A stretch of DNA of 64,000 nucleotides, from NCBI RefSeq assembly GCF_030819275.1, contig NZ_JAUTBL010000002.1:1986501-2050500 (forward strand), read 5' to 3'. Below are positions 13,337 through 23,175 of the stretch, piece by piece (position 1 is the first letter of the stretch; every line of letters starts with the position of its first letter). The translations under genes and the position numbers were made by a program. Under the pieces are notes generated by a model. That model worked only from the letters and a program-made list of their open reading frames with translations. It was not told where the DNA came from and did no database searches. Source of the stretch: Agrobacterium larrymoorei (GTDB lineage Bacteria; Pseudomonadota; Alphaproteobacteria; Rhizobiales; Rhizobiaceae).

Positions 13337-14788
13337 TCACACTTCGGACAGGCGCCGGACGGCACGCAAATCTTCGACGAAAAGAGCCCGCTCCTGGGCC
13401 TGTCGTGCGACGTCGGGGATTCTAAGCAGATAGGAGGGGTGAACCGTAGCAAACAAGATGCGCGAATTGTCCATTGCGATAGGGCGGCTGCGAAGGCTGG
13501 AAAGCGTCTGTTTCATCCCTGTCAAAGCGTAAACCGCTGTCGCCCCCATGGCGACGATGAGCTTGGGTTGAACGAGATCAATCTCCCGTGTCAGCCACCA
13601 GCGGCAGCGCTCGACCTCGCCTGCATTCGGCCTTTGATGGATGCGCTTCTTGCCCCGTGCCTCATATTTGAAATGCTTGACCGCATTCGTCACATAGAGC
13701 GATTTCCGCTCGATTCCCGTTTCCACCAGAGCCTGATCGAATACCCGCCCTGCCGGGCCGATGAAGGGTCGCCCTGCCAGATCCTCATGATCGCCCGGCT
13801 GCTCGCCGACGACCATCACCTTGGCCCTCTCCGGCCCGTCGCCGAACACCGTCTGCGTCGCGGCACAATGGAGCGGGCACATCTGGCACGCTTGCGCTTC
13901 CCGCTTCACGCCGGCAAGCGTATTCGCATCCGGCAGGACTTCCTGTGGCCTAGCCGCAGCCGCCGCCTGGATACGATGGTGGAACATCTGCGGTTCGGTC
14001 GCGGCCTTCGCCGCCATGCCAAGCACGCGCGCTTCCGCACCAATGACGAGCTCCGGAATGAGGTCGGCCTCGGGCAGGTTCTTCCAGTACTTCTTCGGCA
14101 TTTCCGCCGTCATGGCTTTTATCTTCAGCCGCGCCGGATTAAAAATATTGGCATAATAGGTGCGCCACAACTCATCCGTCTCGTCGGAAATATCCGGCCG
14201 CTCCGCCGCTTCGCGTGATGTCTGAAGCATCTGACCATTCCACCGCGCAGAGCCCTTCGGTGTTGCAATCAGCCAGTCCATGTCATTGAAGCGTCGCTGG
14301 AAGAACGGCGCCTTGCGCTCGACGATGAAATGATCGGGCTCGAACCATGCAATAAAACAGCGCCGCGCCTGCGGGCCGTCGCCCGGCACTTCCTTGAAGC
14401 GAACGAAGGCGGTCATCTTGTGACTGTCGCGGCGGACGGATTTCTCCATCTGCCGGGCAGCTTGAACATCCGGATCGGCCTTGATCTGCAACAGCGCGCG
14501 ATCCTGCTGCAGACGCCACAGGAGACGGTATAGCAACGAAAACCGTGCCGGATCGCTGTGACAGATGATGCCTTCGGCCAACGACATAAAGGCCGACGGA
14601 ACCGTCACCCGCACAGGCGTTCCCACCACTGGTAAAGACGCCTGATGCTCGAAATCGAGAAGCGAGCCGCGATCGCTTTTTAGTCGCCAATCCACATCGC
14701 TCGGCGCCACACCCGCTCCAAGAAGCGAGCGGGCAGCCTCGCGCCACTCGCCAAAATCGCCCCTGCCCTCCAGTTCGACCGCATACAT
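13337..14788 (-). CDS. UdgX-type uracil-DNA glycosylase fused to DUF4130 domain
   Basis: Protein of 483 residues in two parts. Residues 1-250 resemble the DUF4130/TIGR03915 putative DNA-repair domain that partners a radical SAM protein. Residues about 290-475 form a family-4-like uracil-DNA glycosylase with VVGEQPGDHEDLAGRPF, the Cys-rich QMCPLHC motif and HPSYLLR. The RIHQRP loop marks it as UdgX, whose His becomes covalently linked to the abasic sugar after uracil removal. The start is ATG 14788, overlapping the stop of the upstream radical SAM gene as TGATG; a GTG one codon earlier is also possible. The pair is probably SOS controlled through the box at 16027. Confidence 0.9.
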   Translation of the reverse strand: MYAVELEGRGDFGEWREAARSLLGAGVAPSDVDWRLKSDRGSLLDFEHQASLPVVGTPVRVTVPSAFMSLAEGIICHSDPARFSLLYRLLWRLQQDRALLQIKADPDVQAARQMEKSVRRDSHKMTAFVRFKEVPGDGPQARRCFIAWFEPDHFIVERKAPFFQRRFNDMDWLIATPKGSARWNGQMLQTSREAAERPDISDETDELWRTYYANIFNPARLKIKAMTAEMPKKYWKNLPEADLIPELVIGAEARVLGMAAKAATEPQMFHHRIQAAAAARPQEVLPDANTLAGVKREAQACQMCPLHCAATQTVFGDGPERAKVMVVGEQPGDHEDLAGRPFIGPAGRVFDQALVETGIERKSLYVTNAVKHFKYEARGKKRIHQRPNAGEVERCRWWLTREIDLVQPKLIVAMGATAVYALTGMKQTLSSLRSRPIAMDNSRILFATVHPSYLLRIPDVARQAQERALFVEDLRAVRRLSEV

Positions 14789-16021
14789 CACAGCAACGAC
14801 AGCTGTTCCGGCGGCGGCGTGAACATCGCACGAAGATCGGGCCTCTCGGTCAACTTACCCGGCGTCCAGCCATCCGCCAAGACAAAAGCCTTCACCTTCT
14901 TGAGCGACACACCGAAGCGGGCGAGATCTTCCAGACGCAGCCGCCGGAAGCGGCGCGAGGACAGGATGGCGTTCACCGTCTTCACACCAAAGCCCGGCAC
15001 CGCGCAGCAGCATCTCCCTGTCGCCCGTATTCACATCGACGGGAAACTTCTGGCGGTTGCCAAGCGCCCAGGCGAGCTTGGGATCGATATCGAGATCAAG
15101 CATTCCATTCTGCTGTGTCGACGTGATTTCGCCGATCTCGAAGCCATAAAAGCGATAGAGCCAGTCGGCCTGATAGAGCCTATGCTCCCGCATCAAGGGC
15201 GGTTTGATCAGCGGCAGATTTTTGGAGGAATCTGGAATAGGGCTGAAGGCGGAGTAATAGACGCGCCGCAACCCATAACTGCCGTAGAGCCGCGCGCTGG
15301 TCGAGAGAATGGTGCCGTCATCCGCACCATCGGCACCGACAATCATCTGCGTGCTCTGCCCGGCTGGCGCAAAGGTTTTGACCCGCTTTGTCTTCAGCGT
15401 TGGCTCGCCCGCCTCTTCGATCTTCAAGCGAATATCGGCCATGGAACGGCGAATATTGCCGGGCTGCTTTTCAGGCGCGAACTTGCCAATCCCGCTATCG
15501 GTCGGCAGTTCGATATTGATCGAAAGACGATCGGCATAAAGTCCCGCCTCTTCAATCAGATGCGGCGATGCTTCAGGGATGGATTTCAGATGAATGTAGC
15601 CTCTGAAACCATGGGTGACCCGCAACTCCTTCGCCACCCGCACCAGCTCTTCCATCGTATGATCCGAGGAGCGGATGATGCCGGAAGAGAGGAACAGACC
15701 CTCGATGTAGTTACGCCGGTAAAATTCCAGCGTCAGCCACACCACCTCTTCCACGGTAAAACGCGCGCGCTCGACATTGCTGGAAGACCGATTGATGCAA
15801 TAGGCACAATCATAGATGCAGAAATTGGTGAGAAGGATTTTCAACAGCGAGATACAGCGACCATCCGGCGCGTAAGCATGGCAAATGCCGGAACCCTCAG
15901 TCGAACCCAGCCCGCCGCTTTGCGCCGAGTTGCGTTTCGACGTCCCGCTAGAGGCACAGGAGGCGTCATACTTCGCTGCATCGGAGAGAACTGCAAGCCG
16001 CTCTTTGATTGACTTCTTCAT
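14788..16021 (-). pseudogene. Putative DNA modification/repair radical SAM protein, broken by a 1-nt frameshift
   Basis: Radical SAM enzyme of the COG4277/TIGR03916 type that occurs with DUF4130 proteins. The iron-sulfur motif CIYDCAYC is present near residue 78. At about residue 340 (bases 14999-15002) the frame breaks; the rest (PGFGVKTVNAILSSRR, a helix-hairpin-helix DNA-binding motif, to the end EQLSLL) reads one frame over. Taking out one base of CGCGGTGCCGG restores a 410-residue protein. The start is ATG 16021, six bases from a LexA box. It overlaps the following UdgX gene by one base, indicating coupled translation. The chemistry of this family is unknown. The break may be a sequencing error. 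Confidence 0.85.
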
Positions 16022-16026
16022 AGTAT

Positions 16027-16041
16027 GTTCTCTATATGTTC
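16027..16041. promoter_or_regulatory. LexA (SOS) box
   Basis: GTTC-TCTATAT-GTTC matches exactly the alphaproteobacterial LexA site GTTC-N7-GTTC. It lies 5 bp upstream of the start codon of the radical SAM gene, so LexA should repress the radical SAM-udgX operon and DNA damage should induce it. Confidence 0.8.
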
Positions 16042-16164
16042 CGTTAACAAAAGTCAAATCACAAGCACACAGCGTTGAAAATACTCGTTTTTGACGGGCT
16101 TTTTAATTTGCTGGCATTTCACGACGGTCTTCTGATATAGTCGGGGAAATTGTGATTTTGACAT

Positions 16165-16200
16165 GGTTCCGAAGTTTTGCTCCGGAACCTGTTTCTTTTT
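16165..16200 (+). terminator. Terminator-like hairpin in the greA leader
   Basis: GGTTCCG (16165-16171) pairs with CGGAACC (16183-16189) and is followed by TGTTTCTTTTT. It lies 43 nt before the greA start and points towards greA, so it would act as an attenuator if transcription starts upstream of it. Confidence 0.5.
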
Positions 16201-16242
16201 GTGTCTGCGACTACCGCGGTGCGAATGTGAAGGAATAAAAAG

Positions 16243-16719
16243 ATGGTAGAAAAAGTACCGATGACTCAGGGCGGTTACGTCAAGTTGCAGGAAGAACTTC
16301 GCTGGCGTCAGCAGGAAGAGCGCCCGCGTATCATCGAGGCGATCGCCGAAGCGCGCGCCCATGGCGACCTGTCGGAAAATGCCGAGTATCACGCCGCCAA
16401 GGAAGCGCAGAGCCACAATGAAGGCCGCATCTCCGAACTCGAAGATCTGACCGCCCGGGCTGAGATCATCGATCTCTCCAAGATGTCCGGTTCCAAGATC
16501 AAGTTTGGTGCCACCGTCAAGCTCATCGATGAAGACACCGATGAAGAAAAGACCTACCAGATCGTTGGCGACCAGGAAGCCGATGTGAAGGAAGGTCGCA
16601 TTTCGATTTCCTCCCCTATTGCCCGCGCCTTGATCGGCAAGGAAGTGGGTGACAGCATTGAAGTCAATGCACCTGGCGGCTCGCGCGGCTATGAGATCCT
16701 GTCCGTCAACTGGAACTGA
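16243..16719 (+). CDS. greA: Transcription elongation factor GreA
   Basis: GreA enters the RNA polymerase secondary channel and stimulates cleavage of backtracked transcripts. The 158-residue protein has the N-terminal coiled coil with the acidic tip ([16 protein letters not shown], residues about 43-58; the DxxE pair is present) and the C-terminal FKBP-like domain ([19 protein letters not shown]). Length and motifs are standard. The start is ATG 16243 with AAGGA 8-12 nt upstream. The AT-rich leader carries a terminator-like hairpin (16165-16200). Confidence 0.97.
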   Translation: MVEKVPMTQGGYVKLQEELRWRQQEERPRIIEAIAEARAHGDLSENAEYHAAKEAQSHNEGRISELEDLTARAEIIDLSKMSGSKIKFGATVKLIDEDTDEEKTYQIVGDQEADVKEGRISISSPIARALIGKEVGDSIEVNAPGGSRGYEILSVNWN

Positions 16720-16828
16720 CAGCCTATCCAAGAGCCGTCGTTGGTCGCGTGCAAATTGCAATCACCAGACCACCGGCAATCCTTGAAAAGACTGTAATCT
16801 CTTTCTCCATAGACCGAGACGTCAAGAC

Positions 16829-17878
16829 TTGCCCCATGTCGATCTGAGAGATGTCCGCGTCCTTGCGCCAAACTTCAAGCGCAGGCTCTCGGGCGTGACA
16901 TCGACGATCATTCAGCTCGTGCCGGTGCAGAACCGGCTCGGGCAGAAGATCGCTGTGATCGGGCCCGGCCTGCCGGACAGCCTGCCCTATGTCCGCTTTC
17001 GCGATCTGTGGCGGCTGTGGCAGAATGGTCCGGGTGACAGACCGCGCGTCTGGCATGCGCGGCGCAATATCGAAATGCTGCCGGCCATCATCATGCGCGA
17101 CATTCTGCGCATGAAGCTGAAGATCGTCTTCACCTCCGCTTCGCAACGCAAGCACACCGGCTGGACCAAATTTCTGATTTCCAACATGGATGGCGTGATC
17201 GCCACCAATAGCCAGACGGCAACCTATCTGGAGGTGCCGAGTACCGTGATAATGCACGGTATCGACACCGATCGCTTCTCCCCGCCCGCTGACAAGGCAG
17301 AGGCCAAGGTCGCGCGCGGCCTCGATCCTCAGCGCAAATATGCCGGTTGCTTCGGCCGGATACGGCACCAGAAGGGCACCGATCTCTTCGTCGACACGAT
17401 GATCCGCGTTCTGCCTAACTACCCGGAGTGGTCGGCGATTGTCGCGGGACGCGCGACAGGTCCGCATGTGGATTTCGAGGCCGGTCTGAAGGACAAGGTG
17501 CGCGCCGCAGGTCTTGCCGACCGAATCCTCTTTGTCGGAGAGCATACCAACATCAATGAATGGTATCGCGCGCTTGACCTCTTCATCGCTCCGCAACGCT
17601 GGGAAGGGTTTGGCCTAACGCCTCTGGAAGCCATGTCGACGGGCGTACCTGTCATCGCAACAGATGTCGGCGCCTTTCCCGAACTGGTGCGCGAAGGCGA
17701 AACCGGCACGATCATCGGCCGTGACAATCTCGATGCCATCGTCGAAGCGACCAACGGTTTCTTAAGCGATCCAGAGATGATCCAGCACAGAAGTGCGGCT
17801 GCACGCCTGACGACGGTGGAGAATTTCGCTCTCGAAGGTGAAGCTCGGTCTTTGGGCGAGATCTACGCTCGCGTTTAG
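16829..17878 (+). CDS. lpcC: LpcC-like GT4 glycosyltransferase (LPS core mannosyltransferase)
   Basis: GT4-family, GT-B fold enzyme of 349 residues resembling rhizobial LpcC, which adds mannose to Kdo in the lipopolysaccharide inner core at the cytoplasmic face. Family features are APNFKRRLSGVTST near the N-terminus, VWHARRNIEM, HGIDTDRFSPP in mid-protein and the donor-site stretch RWEGFGLTPLEAMSTGVPVI with the E-x7-E pair. The start is uncertain: no ATG or GTG fits and a TTG at 16829 gives the expected N-terminus. The gene faces the minus-strand glycosyltransferases and marks the left border of the glycan island. Confidence 0.83.
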   Translation: MPHVDLRDVRVLAPNFKRRLSGVTSTIIQLVPVQNRLGQKIAVIGPGLPDSLPYVRFRDLWRLWQNGPGDRPRVWHARRNIEMLPAIIMRDILRMKLKIVFTSASQRKHTGWTKFLISNMDGVIATNSQTATYLEVPSTVIMHGIDTDRFSPPADKAEAKVARGLDPQRKYAGCFGRIRHQKGTDLFVDTMIRVLPNYPEWSAIVAGRATGPHVDFEAGLKDKVRAAGLADRILFVGEHTNINEWYRALDLFIAPQRWEGFGLTPLEAMSTGVPVIATDVGAFPELVREGETGTIIGRDNLDAIVEATNGFLSDPEMIQHRSAAARLTTVENFALEGEARSLGEIYARV

Positions 17879-17953
17879 ACTTTTAAGTATCGGTTCCCGA
17901 CCACAGTACTTGGCCGTAGTTTTGTGGCATAGGCAAAAACTCCACGAAGGCGT

Positions 17954-18997
17954 TCACCGCCGACTGTTGCGCAGCTCCTCGAAAAATTCCAGATACTGAT
18001 CGACAATCCGCTCCGCGGAAAAGCGCGCCGCTAATTGCTCGCCCCCTCCCTGGACCAGTTTGGCCCGAAGCTCAGGTGATCCTTCTAGACACAAGAGCGC
18101 CTGCGCCATACCCTCGACATCGTCGATCTCGGTGAAGAGAGCGCTTTCATTATGCGCCGCCGCCCAGGACGGTCCCTCTGTCTTGGTAGAGACCACCGCA
18201 ACTTCGGCCTTCCAGCCTTCAAGCAGCACGTTGCCAAGCGGCTCCTGCCGGCTTGGCACGCAAAACATATCCGCCGCCTTGATGTAGGCCGCCGGATCGG
18301 AAACCCAGCCGATGAAGCGGACACGATCGGTTATCCTAAGTTCCTGTGCCAGACGCTCCAGATCGGCTCTGTCGGGACCATCCCCCACCAGCCACAGCCA
18401 CAGGTGAGGCGTCGTCGCAATCGCGCGCAGCAAGGTATCGAACCCCTTGGTTGGCACGAAGCGGCCAAGCCCGCAGACCAGAGGAACATCGTCCGGTGTC
18501 GAGAAATCAGACCGCTTGACGATGGAGGTGCCGACCTCGCCCGGAAAGTTGGAGATGATGGTCGTCTTGCCCTGCCAGCCAAGTGAGCGGCAGTGTTCGA
18601 TGACATTCGGCGCATTGCCGACAATGGCGTCGGTATTGCCGAAATAGCGGACGTGGTGCGGATAGTCACCCAGACGTACCACGCGCACCGCATTGCCTGT
18701 GTCCGGCATCAGCCGCGACGTCGGCGCGCGCCACCCCATCACCACATCGGCGGGCCATTGCTTCATGGAGCGTTTCAGCAATTGGGTGCGCAGCCACCAG
18801 TTGGGCCAGCGGCGAAGATAATAGCCTTCATGCACTTGCCCCCGGCCCTCAAGTTCATAACGCCATGTCACGCCCGGCCGGATCGCGAACTGCTGCTCAA
18901 TGCCACGCTCATGAAAAGCGCGCGTAAGACGCAGGAAGAACTGCTCAGTGCCGCCATCCGTGCCGAATTGCAGGTGAAAGATCCGCCTCACACTCAT
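17954..18997 (-). CDS. GT4 family glycosyltransferase
   Basis: GT-B fold retaining glycosyltransferase of 347 residues. It starts with a Gly-rich acceptor-domain loop (FHLQFGTDGGTEQFFLRL) and has the donor-binding signature near residues 250-275 (SRQEPLGNVLLEGWKAEVAV). It is clearly a paralogue of the gene at 19852-20886: same start (RIxHxxFGxxGGxE), RLGDYP, ISNF and SRxEPLGNV blocks at matching positions. It is last of a four-gene minus-strand run alternating GT25 and GT4, with gaps of 52-150 nt. It probably adds a sugar to LPS core or O-chain; donor and acceptor are unknown. Confidence 0.88.
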   Translation of the reverse strand: MSVRRIFHLQFGTDGGTEQFFLRLTRAFHERGIEQQFAIRPGVTWRYELEGRGQVHEGYYLRRWPNWWLRTQLLKRSMKQWPADVVMGWRAPTSRLMPDTGNAVRVVRLGDYPHHVRYFGNTDAIVGNAPNVIEHCRSLGWQGKTTIISNFPGEVGTSIVKRSDFSTPDDVPLVCGLGRFVPTKGFDTLLRAIATTPHLWLWLVGDGPDRADLERLAQELRITDRVRFIGWVSDPAAYIKAADMFCVPSRQEPLGNVLLEGWKAEVAVVSTKTEGPSWAAAHNESALFTEIDDVEGMAQALLCLEGSPELRAKLVQGGGEQLAARFSAERIVDQYLEFFEELRNSRR

Positions 18998-19049
18998 CGG
19001 GGCATATGTTCCTTAGCTTGGACCTCAAAGTCGTTGTAAAGGCGCGAAA

Positions 19050-19841
19050 TCACGAGAAGTACTTTCGCTTGGTCGCAATCAGCTTATCCACCATAAGCCG
19101 CCGCTGTTTGCGCAGGCCATAGAGGAAGCTGCGTGCATTACGGCTTCTCGATAGGTTTCCAGGATGGGCAATATCGCTGACCGCATCCGTGGTGGACACA
19201 GGCCTTGGAAAGAAAGCATAGCCGCCACCAACGCGGGTGATCCAGTAACGAAAGAAGTTATCGACCGGTGCGAAGATCACGCGGTGTCCATCGACGAACT
19301 CCTGTGCGCCTTTTCTCGACCAGAGAATGGCGCCTGTCGTCATCGGAAAATAGTGAGCGATGCAAAGAGTAAATATATTTTTTCCGAAGCGCATCGTCTT
19401 CAGTGGACGGAAGATTTTCAGCTTCTCATTGCCCATATTCACGATCCGCCAATCGGGATCATGCGCATTAAGACAAGCGATCGTTTCCGTAACGATTGCC
19501 TGCAGGGCTTCATGCGGTGCGGCGTCATCTTCGATGACCAGACAAAAACGTTTATCCGTTTGAAGAAATGCCTTCGCCGCATTCAAGTGGCTGTAATAGC
19601 AACCGATTTCTCCACCAACAAGCTCACGCCCCATATAGCGTCTGGCAGCGGCGGCATCGTAATCCGCAACCGTATCGAGGGCGAGCTTGCGCCCGTCAAA
19701 AGCGGATAGCCGCTCGAATGTGACACCCGCCTTCTCGAGCGACGCCGACACCTGGGAGAAGCGCTCCGTGCTGCCATCCAGATTGATGATGTAGCAGCAG
19801 AAATCAGCGTTCGGAGAGATGTTATTCAAATTAGAGACCAT
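19050..19841 (-). CDS. GT25 family LPS glycosyltransferase
   Basis: Protein of 263 residues of the GT25 (LPS biosynthesis glycosyltransferase) family. It has the family start CYIINLDGSTERFSQV, the GGEIGCYYSHLNAAKAF block and the acidic IEDDA motif (about residue 107) that would bind metal and nucleotide sugar. The start ATG 19841 is preferred over a TTG one codon upstream; no strong ribosome site is visible, and the stop of the preceding GT4 gene is 10 nt away, so translation may be coupled. Related GT25 genes lie at 21037-21849 and 29560-30321. Confidence 0.87.
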   Translation of the reverse strand: MVSNLNNISPNADFCCYIINLDGSTERFSQVSASLEKAGVTFERLSAFDGRKLALDTVADYDAAAARRYMGRELVGGEIGCYYSHLNAAKAFLQTDKRFCLVIEDDAAPHEALQAIVTETIACLNAHDPDWRIVNMGNEKLKIFRPLKTMRFGKNIFTLCIAHYFPMTTGAILWSRKGAQEFVDGHRVIFAPVDNFFRYWITRVGGGYAFFPRPVSTTDAVSDIAHPGNLSRSRNARSFLYGLRKQRRLMVDKLIATKRKYFS

Positions 19842-19851
19842 CAAGAATGAC

Positions 19852-20886
19852 TTACCGTTTCATCTGCTTGAACAGATCGAGATAGGCATCCACCACCGCG
19901 TCCTTGCGGAAATCGGCGTCCAGCCTCGCCCTGCCCTGCTGGCGCAGCTTTGCGGCGAGCTTCTCATCCGTCCGGATACGATTGATCGCCGCAAGTGTGC
20001 CATCCACATCGTCGATATCACACATCAGCGCATCTTCGCCATCGCGGATAAACCAGGATGGCCCTTCGGAGCGGGTGGAAACCACAGGCACATCCGCCTG
20101 CCAGGCTTCCAGTATCACATTGCCGAGCGGCTCATGGCGCGACGGCATGACGAAGATCGAGCCTGCCGCGACATAATCCATCGGCTCCTCGACCCAGCCG
20201 GTGAAGCGGGTGCGGTCTGCCATGCCCAGTACCTGAACCATCTGCTCCATCTCGGCCCGCTTATCGCCCTCGCCGACAAGCCACAACCACGCATCGGGGA
20301 TCTGCGCCACAGCCTTGATCAGAACATCGAACCCTTTGCGCCGGATGAACCGGCCTGTACCCACGACCAGGAAGGCACCCTCAGGTGTGCCGAGGCTGGC
20401 ACGGGACACCGGCTTGATCGTCGTTTCGCGAACGAAATTGGAGATCACCTTGACGGGCTTCGTCCAGCCCAGTTGTACACATGCTTCCGCAATGCCGGGC
20501 GCATTGGCAACGATAAGATCGTTATTGCGGAAGTTCTTCAGGTGACGGGGATAATCGCCAAGCCGCGTCAGCCGCACGCTGTTGCCATGCGCCGGGACAA
20601 GGCGGGAGGAGCGCGACATCCACGCCATGACCACATCCGGCTTCCATTCGCGCACGATCTTGTTCACCTGCCAGCGAAGCCAAAGTGCCTTGGGCGAGAT
20701 GCGGCGATATTCGCTTTCGATGGTGGGACCAAGGGCCGCGATCTCGTCACGCCAGATACGGCCCGGACGAACGATAAAGCGCTGCTCGATGCCTCGATCG
20801 CCAAAGGCAGACGCCAGATTAACAAAAAAGCGCTCGGCACCGCCCTCTTTGCCGAAATGCATATGAAGAATTCTTTCGGCACTCAT
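19852..20886 (-). CDS. GT4 family glycosyltransferase (paralogue of the 17954 gene)
   Basis: Protein of 344 residues, GT4 family. The start RILHMHFGKEGGAERFFVNL, the block RLGDYPRHLKNFRNNDLIVANAP (split here as RLGDYP and NDLIVANAP), and the donor site SRHEPLGNVILEAWQADVPV correspond block by block to the gene at 17954-18997, so the two arose by duplication. It is followed after 10 nt by a GT25 gene and preceded by another; the GT25-GT4 unit appears twice in a row. It is a probable LPS sugar transferase with unknown donor. Confidence 0.88.
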   Translation of the reverse strand: MSAERILHMHFGKEGGAERFFVNLASAFGDRGIEQRFIVRPGRIWRDEIAALGPTIESEYRRISPKALWLRWQVNKIVREWKPDVVMAWMSRSSRLVPAHGNSVRLTRLGDYPRHLKNFRNNDLIVANAPGIAEACVQLGWTKPVKVISNFVRETTIKPVSRASLGTPEGAFLVVGTGRFIRRKGFDVLIKAVAQIPDAWLWLVGEGDKRAEMEQMVQVLGMADRTRFTGWVEEPMDYVAAGSIFVMPSRHEPLGNVILEAWQADVPVVSTRSEGPSWFIRDGEDALMCDIDDVDGTLAAINRIRTDEKLAAKLRQQGRARLDADFRKDAVVDAYLDLFKQMKR

Positions 20887-21036
20887 CCATTATCGCTCCG
20901 CGCCCAGCCAATGCTGAAGCGCTATATAGACGCATGCAACAATAGTCCACGCGACTTAAAGCTCAAAAGCATGCTTGGGTACCTTGCGCACAATAAAGGT
21001 AATCACGCAGTACGGCTTGAGCAGATCGAGTGATAC

Positions 21037-21849
21037 TTACAGTGCTGAATCTTTCCAGAAAATCTCTCTGATCGCACCGCGCTTGCTGAGAAATACCACA
21101 AGTTGCCGGTGGATCTGGCTGATCTCGTTCCACCCTCGACGGAGCTTCCTCAGTTTCAGCCGCCAGCCTGTGGGACGAGCGGCCTTGCCGAACTTGGCGA
21201 TATCGGAATTATACTCATACTGCCGCTGCGTCGCCATCGCTGGCTGAACGATGAAAGGCTTCAACTGCCGGAAGACGGGCGACACCGTATCGTTGAAGAG
21301 AAAATGATCGACCGGCACCCTAATACGTCCACGGTATGACAGCGCCACCTGTGCTCCCCGGCGCGACAGGACGTAGGCCCCGCCCCCCACATGGCGGGAG
21401 AACATGCGATGCAGCGCACGTTCCGTGCCAGGAACCTTGATCTCCGCATCTCCCAAAAGAACCTTGGAGATACCCGAGCCGAACTTCTCCAGCTTGATCA
21501 CGTCCACATGGGGGGGAATCCAGTCATCCGACCTCAAGGCATTCGCCACATCGCCTGAGAGAAACACATCGTCTTCAAGAATCAAGCCGAACCGCGCGCC
21601 GGTCTGCAGAAAGGCTTCCCAGGCATAGGTGTGGCTCACCGTGCAGGACCGGTCGCCGAGGCCGAGCGCACCCAGCGGACCAGCAGGCGTAACGACGCCA
21701 TCCAGCACAGCCTCGTCGACCTTGGTCGCATCGCACGCATCGACGCGGGTAAACGCAATGCCACGCTCTTCCAGATGATGCGACACGCGCTCCAGCCTGT
21801 CCTCGCGACGCGCAAGGTTGATGACGAAGACGGGGATGGCCTGGTTCAT
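21037..21849 (-). CDS. GT25 family LPS glycosyltransferase
   Basis: Protein of 270 residues with the GT25 pattern: FVINLARREDRLERVSHHL at the N-terminus, CTVSHTYAWEAFL, and the acidic LEDDV near residue 100. The C-terminal 60 residues are basic, which suits a role at the inner membrane surface. The start ATG 21849 has GGAAGAG 7 nt upstream and is favoured over an upstream in-frame codon at 21864. It is the first gene of the minus-strand run of four transferases; the start region is divergent from gmd. Sugar specificity is unknown. Confidence 0.86.
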   Translation of the reverse strand: MNQAIPVFVINLARREDRLERVSHHLEERGIAFTRVDACDATKVDEAVLDGVVTPAGPLGALGLGDRSCTVSHTYAWEAFLQTGARFGLILEDDVFLSGDVANALRSDDWIPPHVDVIKLEKFGSGISKVLLGDAEIKVPGTERALHRMFSRHVGGGAYVLSRRGAQVALSYRGRIRVPVDHFLFNDTVSPVFRQLKPFIVQPAMATQRQYEYNSDIAKFGKAARPTGWRLKLRKLRRGWNEISQIHRQLVVFLSKRGAIREIFWKDSAL

Positions 21850-22031
21850 GTCGCACTCTTCCAACTCTCAAGGCCCAACAACGCCTTCGTAGCTCAGCGA
21901 CTCTATAGGCTTTTCGACAATCACAGCACAAGGTGCATCGCTAGCTGGCGAGCCCGGACCAGGAATACTCCCAGACATCGGCACAAACTTCCCGGTTTAT
22001 TTTGCCGACGACTTACGGTATCGCAACGTGA

Positions 22032-23144
<1,113 letters not shown>

Positions 23145-23175
23145 AGCAAGAACTCCGGGCTGTTAAGGAAAACAC

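Noticed and set aside
14819..16012. 397-codon open frame on the plus strand across the broken radical SAM gene
   Set aside because: Antisense shadow; the true gene is the minus-strand radical SAM protein with its CxxxCxxC motif and SOS box.
17879..17953. Terminator between the convergent lpcC-like and GT4 genes
   Set aside because: CCACA...TGTGG is only a 5-bp stem with a long loop and no T run.
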